NCBI GenBank assembly: GCA_025453925.1
Contig: JALOPK010000053.1
Span: 1 to 19,653, forward strand
Source of the DNA: Candidatus Eiseniibacteriota bacterium
GTDB lineage: Bacteria; JAFGKV01
Length of the DNA: 19,653 bases
Direction: 5' to 3'
The notes under the pieces are model-generated. The model was not told where the DNA came from. It made no database searches and worked only from the letters and a program-made list of their open reading frames with translations. This document shows positions 14,678 to 19,653 of this stretch, in pieces; the first letter of the stretch is position 1, and every line of letters starts with the position of its first letter. A program made the translations under genes and the position numbers.

Positions 14678-14712
14678 TTGAACTGTGAACCGTGAACCGT
14701 CAACCGTGAACT
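14678..14712 (+). repeat. Outer right heptamer array / terminal inverted repeat
   Basis: Five units in register: TTGAACT, GTGAACC, GTGAACC, GTCAACC, GTGAACT. Positions 14682-14711 are the inverted match (27/30) of the left array. The GTG of the second unit (14685) is the best start codon of the DUF58 gene, so this repeat is translated into the first nine residues of that protein. Confidence 0.85.
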
Positions 14713-15584
14713 TGCCCTCCGATCTTCTCAAACGCGTCAGGCAGATACAGATACGGGCGCGCAAGCCGGTGGCCGAACTGCTGGCGGGCGAGTTTCGCTC
14801 CGTGTTCCGCGGCACGGGGGTGGAATTCGACGAGCTGCGCGAGTATGTCCCGGGCGACGACATCCGTGCCATCGATTGGAACGTCACCGCACGCATGGGG
14901 CGGCCCTTCGTCAAGAAGTACATGGAGGAGCGGGAGCTCACCATCATGCTGCTTGTCGACCTCTCCGGGTCCATGAGTTTCGGCACCGGCCACTCCCTCA
15001 AGCGCGAGCGGGCGGCCGAACTGGCGGCACTACTCGCCTTCAGCGCAGCGCAGAACCGTGACAAAGTGGGACTCATCTCGTTTACCGATAAGGTGGAGCA
15101 GTTCATTCCTCCCAAGAAGGGAACTCGCCACGTGTTGCGGCTGATCCGCGAACTCCTGTACTTCACTCCGCTGGGGTCCGGGACGGATATCGCCGGTGCG
15201 TTGCACTACCTGAACCTTGTTCAGCACCGCAAGGCGGTGGTGTTCGTGATCTCGGATTTCCTCGGGGAAGGTTTTCGGCACGACCTGCGGCTCTCTGCTC
15301 GTCGTCACGATCTCATCACCGTGCTGCTTCGGGACGAGAAGGAAGCCGTCCTGCCCTCGCTGGGCGTGGCAGTGTTCACCGACCCGGAGACGGGCACTCA
15401 GGTGGTGATAGATACGGCTGTGCGGGCGACGCGTGAGCAGCTGGCCGCCCGGGCAACCGAGAGCGCGTCGTGGCTCGCTCGCGAGACCGCGGCGTCTGGG
15501 GCCGATCTGCTGGAGATCGGCAGCTCAGAGGACTACGTGACCAAGCTGCATCGGTTCTTCCGACGCAGGGAGCGCGCTCGCTGA
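14685..15584 (+). CDS. DUF58 protein with degenerate vWA fold
   Basis: 299 residues from GTG 14685; GAGG (14673-14676) is 8 nt upstream. A later GTG at 14706 has no Shine-Dalgarno but would give the more usual N-terminus (LPSDLLKRVRQ). The first residues MNREPSTVN are encoded by the heptamer repeat. The conserved DUF58 core follows: GEFRSVFRGTGVEFDELREY, PGDDIRAIDWNVTAR (57-70), then a vWA domain with MIDAS-like DLSGSMS (D92, S94, S96), GSGTDI (T167) and ISDF (D191). No membrane segment is visible, so it should be cytosolic, as for many DUF58 proteins that partner MoxR. The stop overlaps the next ATG (TGATG, 15582-15586), so translation is probably coupled. If the cassette insertion displaced the native leader, expression of this gene may depend on the repeat-borne start. 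Confidence 0.92.
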   Translation: MNREPSTVNLPSDLLKRVRQIQIRARKPVAELLAGEFRSVFRGTGVEFDELREYVPGDDIRAIDWNVTARMGRPFVKKYMEERELTIMLLVDLSGSMSFGTGHSLKRERAAELAALLAFSAAQNRDKVGLISFTDKVEQFIPPKKGTRHVLRLIRELLYFTPLGSGTDIAGALHYLNLVQHRKAVVFVISDFLGEGFRHDLRLSARRHDLITVLLRDEKEAVLPSLGVAVFTDPETGTQVVIDTAVRATREQLAARATESASWLARETAASGADLLEIGSSEDYVTKLHRFFRRRERAR

Positions 15585-16552
15585 TGCACAGGGGATTCGT
15601 CATCCCGGTCCTCTTTCTCGCCTGCGCCGGAGGCAAGGGCGGCCAGGAGGAGATAGTCTGGAAACGCTCGTTCACCTACGGTTCGCCGCCCGTTCAAGTG
15701 ACGGTGAACCTGGAGAGTGATTCACTGACCGCGGCGTCGACAGTGCACGTGGAGCTGATCGTGGAGGCGGGTGCTGCGATCCGCGCTGGGCTGCCTGATT
15801 CGGTGCCGCTGGAAGGCCTCCTGGTGCGCTCCTCGTCGGCGAGCCCTCCCGAGCCCATGACGGGAGGAGGGCATCGGGAACGGGCGCGCCTGGTGCTGGA
15901 ACCCATGCTGCCCGGTATGGCGTCGATCGGACCCATTGTCGTGCCCTTCGAGCAGCAGGAAGGTGATCAATGGATCGGGCACCGTCTGCAAACGGCCCGC
16001 ATCGACGTTGCGGTGGCCTCTCTAGGAGTGCCGGAGCAGGGACCAATCGAGTTCAAGGCGCCTCGCGGGCCGGCATGGCCTCGCACCGACATGCTGCCCT
16101 ACGTCGTCGCAGGGATAACGGCTCTGGCAGCTGTGTTCGGGCTTGTCTACTGGCTGACCGTCCGGCGTGCGCGCAAGGCCGTAGCGCTCGTCCCACCCGA
16201 CCGCCTCGCCCTCCGGGAGTTGAGTGACCTCGAGCGCCGCGATCTCATCCGCCGGGGTGAACTGCGGCGTTTCTACGGTGAGCTGACCGATATTGTCCGG
16301 AGCTACCTTGATCGCGGGTTTGGCATCCCCGCCCCCGATCTCACCACGGATGAGGTGGCGCAGCAGCTTCGGACGATCGAACGCTTCACCGTTGAACAAA
16401 TCCTGCAGACGCGGACACTGTTGGACGAGGCGGATCTGGTGAAGTTCGCGAAGTTCGAGCCGGGCCGTGACACCGCGGAAGATCGTCTGTTGGGCGCCAA
16501 GGCATTCGTCCGTGCGACCGCACCAGGTGAGGAGCCAGGCCGTGCAGTTTGA
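15584..16552 (+). CDS. BatD/DUF4381-like membrane protein of the MoxR operon
   Basis: 322 residues from ATG 15584, overlapping the DUF58 stop. The N-terminus MHRGFVIPVLFLACAGG is a short export signal; FLAC at 11-14 is a poor lipobox, so Cys14 lipidation is possible but not certain. Residues ~25-165 form a beta-rich extracytoplasmic part (QVTVNLESDSLTAASTVHVELIV, then GMASIGPIVVPF), as in BatD-type proteins. A single membrane span lies at ~170-194 (MLPYVVAGITALAAVFGLVYWL) with RRARK as a cytoplasmic stop. The C-terminal cytosolic part (RRFYGELTDIVRSYLDRGFGIPAPDLTTDEVAQQL, then LLDEADLVKFAKFEPG) matches the DUF4381-like region. It probably links envelope events to the MoxR/vWA proteins. The stop lies 11 nt inside the next gene. 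Confidence 0.8.
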   Translation: MHRGFVIPVLFLACAGGKGGQEEIVWKRSFTYGSPPVQVTVNLESDSLTAASTVHVELIVEAGAAIRAGLPDSVPLEGLLVRSSSASPPEPMTGGGHRERARLVLEPMLPGMASIGPIVVPFEQQEGDQWIGHRLQTARIDVAVASLGVPEQGPIEFKAPRGPAWPRTDMLPYVVAGITALAAVFGLVYWLTVRRARKAVALVPPDRLALRELSDLERRDLIRRGELRRFYGELTDIVRSYLDRGFGIPAPDLTTDEVAQQLRTIERFTVEQILQTRTLLDEADLVKFAKFEPGRDTAEDRLLGAKAFVRATAPGEEPGRAV

Positions 16553-17570
16553 ACCCATGTCGCTCAGGGCCGCGGTCATTTTGGCTGCCATCGTGCTGCC
16601 GCTGGTTGCCTGGCGGATGTTCAACCGGCGACGGGCGGCGGTCACCCTCTCTACGGCGCCGCTACTGGCCTCGGGGCCCAGGGGCCTGCGGAGCCGGCTA
16701 TACCGACTGCCCGATGCGCTCCGGTTTCTGGCGCTGATTTCGCTGCTTGTCGCATTGGCCCGGCCCCGGCAGGGTGAAGAGAGCGTGCACGTGAGCAGTG
16801 AAGGCGTCGCAATCATGATGCTGGTCGACCGGTCGACCTCCATGGGTCGGCCCATGCAGATTGTTCAGGGAGACACGCTCTCCCGGCTCGACACGGTGAA
16901 GCGAGTGTTCAAGGCCTTCGTGTTGGGGGGTGATGGCCTTCCCGGCCGGCCCAATGACCTGGTGGGCCTCTCCACCTTCGCCATGTTCGGCGAGCAGAAC
17001 TGCCCACTGACCCTGGATCGAGACGGGCTGGCGTTGTTCATCGACGGGATCACCCTTGCGACTCAGGTGGAAAATCTAACCGCCATCGGCGATGGTCTGC
17101 GCCACGCCGCGCTCAGTCTTGTTGCGGCAACTGCCCGCACCCCGACGAAGAGCAAGTTCGTCATTCTCCTGAGCGATGGAGAGCAGAACGCCGGGGAATT
17201 GACTCCTGCCGAAGGCGCCCGGCTCGCTGCTTCGTATGGGATCAAGGTCCATTGCATCTTCGTGTCCTCGCCGATGGGCGCTCAGCAGTATGTCGATTTC
17301 TTCGGCAGAGTAGTGTTAGTCCCCACCGAAGTGCCGACCGGGGATGAGCTCAAGGAGGTGGCGTCCCTCACCGGAGGCACCTTCTCCGAGGCGACCGACG
17401 GCGAGTCGCTCGTCGAAATCACCCGACGCATCGATCAGGAGGAGAAGACTGAGATCAGACAGAAGGTCGTGCGCTATCGGGAGCGCTTCGGGCTTCCCCT
17501 TGTCATCGGCATCACCTTGCTGGGTGTCGAGCTTCTCCTCCGCGCCACCGTGTTCCTCCGCATTCCATAG
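16542..17570 (+). CDS. vWA-domain membrane protein, BatA-like
   Basis: 342 residues from GTG 16542, chosen over ATG 16557 because GAGGAG lies 7 nt upstream; it overlaps the preceding gene by 11 nt. Membrane spans: ~7-24 (LRAAVILAAIVLPLVAW), ~56-74 (LPDALRFLALISLLVALA) and a C-terminal one ~317-339 (LPLVIGITLLGVELLLRATVF). Between them sits a vWA domain with an intact MIDAS: DRSTSMG (D96, S98, S100), LTAIGDGL (T180), LLSDGEQN (D212). Two N-terminal spans, vWA, then one C-terminal span is the BatA arrangement. It is expected to display the metal-dependent adhesion domain at the membrane and work with MoxR. The interval from DUF58 to the second vWA gene has no gaps larger than 8 nt, supporting one transcript. 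Confidence 0.9.
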   Translation: MQFEPMSLRAAVILAAIVLPLVAWRMFNRRRAAVTLSTAPLLASGPRGLRSRLYRLPDALRFLALISLLVALARPRQGEESVHVSSEGVAIMMLVDRSTSMGRPMQIVQGDTLSRLDTVKRVFKAFVLGGDGLPGRPNDLVGLSTFAMFGEQNCPLTLDRDGLALFIDGITLATQVENLTAIGDGLRHAALSLVAATARTPTKSKFVILLSDGEQNAGELTPAEGARLAASYGIKVHCIFVSSPMGAQQYVDFFGRVVLVPTEVPTGDELKEVASLTGGTFSEATDGESLVEITRRIDQEEKTEIRQKVVRYRERFGLPLVIGITLLGVELLLRATVFLRIP

Positions 17571-17578
17571 AGGCCGCA

Positions 17579-18589
17579 ATGGAAGCGTTCTTCAGATTCC
17601 TGCGCCCGGGACTGGCGGCGCTGTTGTTCTGTGTGCCGGCATACGTCGCGCTACGCGTCTGGGCCGCCCGCAGGACCGTTCGACGAGTCGAGCTGTTGGC
17701 TTCCATCCAGACCAGGTGGCGCATCGCGCCGCGCATGTCACCCGGGAGGCGTTTCACGGCTGTTCTGCTCCTCGCCATGGCCACCACCATGCTGGCGGCT
17801 GCTGCCATGCGCCCCCAAGGCGATCCGAGCAGACTGGAAGTATTGTCCAAAGGGCGTGACCTGGTGTTCCTCGTGGACGTGTCGAGGAGCATGCTCGCCC
17901 AGGATTTGCGGCCCAGCCGCCTGGAGCGATCGGTCCTCGCCATCAAGGAGCTCATCCCCTCACTCAAGGGCGACCGGGTGGCGTTGGTGGTGTTCGCGGG
18001 GAACGCCGCCCTGAAGTCCCCGCTCACCCTCGACTACACCTTCCTGCGTTCCATTCTCGACGAGCTGGGGCCCAGCGACGTGAGCCAGGGCGGGACCAGC
18101 GTGGGGGACGCGTTGCGGATCACGGCGGATCGGGTTCTCAAGGCGGAAGAGGCGGCCTACCAGGACATCATCCTGATTTCAGATGGTGAGGATCAGGATT
18201 CCTTCGCGTTGGAAGCTGCCAAGGAGTTGGCGGTGCGCGGTGTGCGGATCCATGCGGTGGGCGTCGGAAGCCTGGAAGGCACACGCATTCCGGACCCTGA
18301 TAGTCCCGGCGCCTATCTGACCTACCAGGGAGAAACGGTGCACTCTGCGCTGAACGAGGAACTGCTTCGCCGCATCGCCGAAGTGACGCCCGGGGGGAGC
18401 TACTTGCCGGCACGCGCGGGCAATCTGGAGCTTGTCTCGCTCTACCGTGATGTGATCTCCCAGGAGGAGGAGCGGACCGTGCAGACCGGCATGCGTCTGC
18501 AGTGGCGCGAGTGGTTCCAGGCGCCGCTGTTGCTGGGAATCCTCCTCCTCGCAGGTGAAGCCATTGTGCGGGGGACTTGGAATGCCTGA
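17579..18589 (+). CDS. vWA-domain membrane protein, BatB-like
   Basis: 336 residues from ATG 17579, 8 nt after the previous stop, with AGAGG 5 nt upstream. Layout parallels its neighbour: span at ~9-28 (RPGLAALLFCVPAYVALRVW), second span ~59-76 (FTAVLLLAMATTMLAAAA), vWA domain, C-terminal span ~314-330. The MIDAS is complete: VDVSRSM (D100, S102, S104), GGTSVGDAL (T173), ISDGEDQD (D202). The segment RPSRLERSVLAIKELIPSLKGDRVALVVFAG is typical of BatB/BatA proteins. Two paralogous vWA membrane proteins in a row are usual for this operon type; they may pair through their domains. Its last codons overlap an ATG at 18582, but the following gene more likely starts 262 nt after this stop (see the TPR entry). 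Confidence 0.92.
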   Translation: MEAFFRFLRPGLAALLFCVPAYVALRVWAARRTVRRVELLASIQTRWRIAPRMSPGRRFTAVLLLAMATTMLAAAAMRPQGDPSRLEVLSKGRDLVFLVDVSRSMLAQDLRPSRLERSVLAIKELIPSLKGDRVALVVFAGNAALKSPLTLDYTFLRSILDELGPSDVSQGGTSVGDALRITADRVLKAEEAAYQDIILISDGEDQDSFALEAAKELAVRGVRIHAVGVGSLEGTRIPDPDSPGAYLTYQGETVHSALNEELLRRIAEVTPGGSYLPARAGNLELVSLYRDVISQEEERTVQTGMRLQWREWFQAPLLLGILLLAGEAIVRGTWNA

Positions 18590-18660
18590 CCTCAACAACG
18601 CGACAACACCAGACGCGCAGGGCGATGCGTTCCATTCTGCAGATTCGACTACGCGGCATC

Positions 18661-18733
18661 GTCATTCCGGGCACGTGAAACGCGACCCGGAATCCAGGAG
18701 GGCCGGCCGGATTCCCGCCTCCGCAGGAGTGAC
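18661..18733. repeat. REPIN/dRS3-like palindromic repeat
   Basis: A 73-bp element beginning GTCATTCC and ending GGAGTGAC. Its left half contains a perfect ATTCCGGG (18664-18671)/CCCGGAAT (18686-18693) stem with a 14-nt loop. GGAATCC on the left is matched by GGATTCC on the right, so two REP-like arms lie in inverted order around AGGAGGGCCGGCC. The right half (ATTCCCGCCTCCGCAGGAGTGAC type, split here) has the look of the common ATTCCC-N8-GGGAAT repeats found at high copy in many bacteria. It lies in the 262-bp space between the BatB-like and TPR genes. A further small palindrome, GCCGGT-C-ACCGGC, is at 18818-18830. Confidence 0.7.
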
Positions 18734-18851
18734 ACGGGACGGATCTCTGGTGAAGTGTGGAGGGTTGCCTTTCAGTGCCGGTGGTTCCGCGAGGGTAGGA
18801 ACAGGTCGTCCTGAGACGCCGGTCACCGGCAGCCCCGCGTCATTGGCGAGA

Positions 18852-19653
18852 ATGGGAAGTGGCCATCGAACCATCGGCTCGACGTTGGTCCTGCGGGCGG
18901 TGGCGGTAGTCTGGTTGACCGCAGGCGCGGCATTCGGCACCACGGTGGAAGAGGCCCTGCGGATCAGAGACCGCGAGGGACCGGACAAGGCCGCCGTGAT
19001 TCTGGAAGAGCTGTGGCATAAGGCCCCGGGGAACCCTGAGGCCGGCTACAACCTGGGATTGTGCTTGCTGGAATCCGGTGCGACCGACAGCGCCGCAACC
19101 GTGCTCGATGCCGTCGCGCAGCTCAAGGACATTCACCCTGCCATGCGCCGTGACGCGCTCTACAACCTTGGGCTGGCACGGGCGTTGGGCGCCCAGCAGG
19201 TACAGCAGATTCGGCCCGCCCAGGCCAAAGAGCTTTATGGCCAAGCGATTCGGAGCTTCCGTGATGCACTTTCCGGCCCTGCTGACGCTGGCCTCACCAC
19301 CGATGCCGGGTACAATATCGAGGCCGCATGGCGGCTCCTGGCACAACTGGAGCAGCAGCTGCAGCAGCAGTCGTCATCGGGCATGGACTCATTGGCGCAG
19401 CAGCTGCAGGATTTGGCCTCCCGGCAAGAGGACCTGCAGGAGCAGACGCAGGAGAGCTCGAACCCGCGGGAGCTTCAGGACGAGCAACAGGATCTTCAGC
19501 AACAGGCGCAGGATCTCGCGGAACAGATGCAGCGCAAGGGCCATGAGAAGCCGGCGGAAGACGTGCAGCAGGCGCAGCAGGCCCAGGGAATAGCCGCGGA
19601 GAAGCTCTCCCAGAGTGATGCCCAGGAGGCGGCCGAGCAGCAGGACCAGGCAC
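18852..19653 (+). CDS. Exported TPR / Gln-Glu-rich coiled-coil protein (runs off right edge)
   Basis: 267 codons are present and the frame leaves the window open. I start at ATG 18852 because a signal peptide follows directly (MGSGHRTIGSTLVLRAVAVV then WLTAGAAFG, residues 1-29). The Shine-Dalgarno is weak (GGCGAG). The same frame is open back to ATG 18582 inside the previous gene, but those 90 residues run through the REPIN-like repeat (IPASAGVT) and have no protein character. Residues ~44-78 and ~100-142 are TPR-like helical pairs (AGYNLGLCLLESG, DALYNLGLARALG). From ~163 to the edge the sequence is dominated by Gln, Glu and Asp (LAQQLQDLASRQEDLQEQTQ), a long charged coiled coil. Position and architecture match the TPR protein (BatC/BatE-like) that closes MoxR-vWA operons, probably periplasmic. 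Confidence 0.82.
   Translation, partial: MGSGHRTIGSTLVLRAVAVVWLTAGAAFGTTVEEALRIRDREGPDKAAVILEELWHKAPGNPEAGYNLGLCLLESGATDSAATVLDAVAQLKDIHPAMRRDALYNLGLARALGAQQVQQIRPAQAKELYGQAIRSFRDALSGPADAGLTTDAGYNIEAAWRLLAQLEQQLQQQSSSGMDSLAQQLQDLASRQEDLQEQTQESSNPRELQDEQQDLQQQAQDLAEQMQRKGHEKPAEDVQQAQQAQGIAAEKLSQSDAQEAAEQQDQA

Larger units (their letters stand above)
13963..14711 (+). mobile_element. TIR-bounded cassette carrying a four-helix-bundle gene
   Basis: The outer ends are inverted copies. The complement of 13963-13992 and the direct strand of 14682-14711 align over 30 nt with 27 identical bases, sharing ACTGTGAACCGTGAACCGT exactly at the inner side. Both ends consist of 7-bp units (GTGAACC/GTTCACG type). 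The 749-bp unit contains one gene, the S23/IVS-type four-helix-bundle protein, plus an inner heptamer array. It sits between moxR and DUF58, which are normally adjacent. I see no transposase and no clear target duplication (left flank TGGTACGGC, right flank TTGCCCTCC), so mobility would need help in trans. The TIRs and position are seen; the mobile nature is inferred. Confidence 0.6.

Noticed and set aside
18582-18851. 90-residue N-terminal extension of the TPR protein, overlapping the vWA gene
   Set aside because: It crosses a non-coding-type palindromic repeat and would place the signal peptide internally. Kept as a possibility because the frame is open.
19294-19653. Ala/Pro-rich open frame on the minus strand at the right edge
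   Set aside because: It is the complement of the Gln-rich coiled-coil coding stretch, a composition shadow.

Overview
The window (19,653 bp, GC-rich) comes from a Gram-negative-type bacterium. It encodes an outer-membrane beta-barrel with a signal peptide and a terminal Phe, a lipoprotein with a clear lipobox, and GTG/TTG-rich start usage with good Shine-Dalgarno sites. The gene content (separate pgk and tpiA, secG followed by tRNA-Leu(GAG), full-length cobalamin MetH, a MoxR/vWA/TPR operon) would fit an uncultured high-GC phylum of the FCB/Eisenbacteria/Gemmatimonadota neighbourhood. That placement is an inference from gene style; nothing in the window fixes the taxon.

Layout. 1-297 (-): 5' end of a glutamine synthetase gene, divergent from 568-3482 (+): a porin-like barrel followed by a lactate-permease-family transporter. 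3617-6030 (+): pgk-tpiA-secG, tightly packed, with a probable promoter at 3553-3581; tRNA-Leu(GAG) lies inside the open 3' end of secG, and a strong hairpin follows. 6144-8067 (+): a ClpP-type protease and acetate kinase. 8213-12439 (-): a five-domain MetH and an unrecognised secreted lipoprotein, convergent with ackA. 12440-12960 is a 521-bp divergent spacer rich in inverted repeats. 12961-19653 (+): moxR, DUF58, a BatD/DUF4381-like membrane protein, two BatA/BatB-like vWA membrane proteins and a TPR/coiled-coil protein that leaves the window.

The MoxR operon is the most notable region. Most of its genes are contiguous or overlapping (DUF58/BatD-like/vWA/vWA), but it is opened at two junctions by repeat-bearing DNA. 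Between moxR and DUF58 lies a ~750-bp cassette carrying a four-helix-bundle (S23/IVS-type) gene. It is bounded by 30-bp terminal inverted repeats (27/30 matching) built from 7-bp units of the type GTGAACC. The right repeat supplies the apparent start codon and first residues of DUF58. Between the second vWA gene and the TPR gene is a 73-bp REPIN/dRS3-like palindromic repeat. The cassette is my best candidate for an undescribed (or poorly described) mobile unit.

Functionally, the left part is central metabolism (nitrogen assimilation, organic-acid uptake, triose glycolysis, acetate/ATP formation), protein export and proteolysis. The right part is an envelope-associated MoxR AAA+/vWA chaperone-type system.
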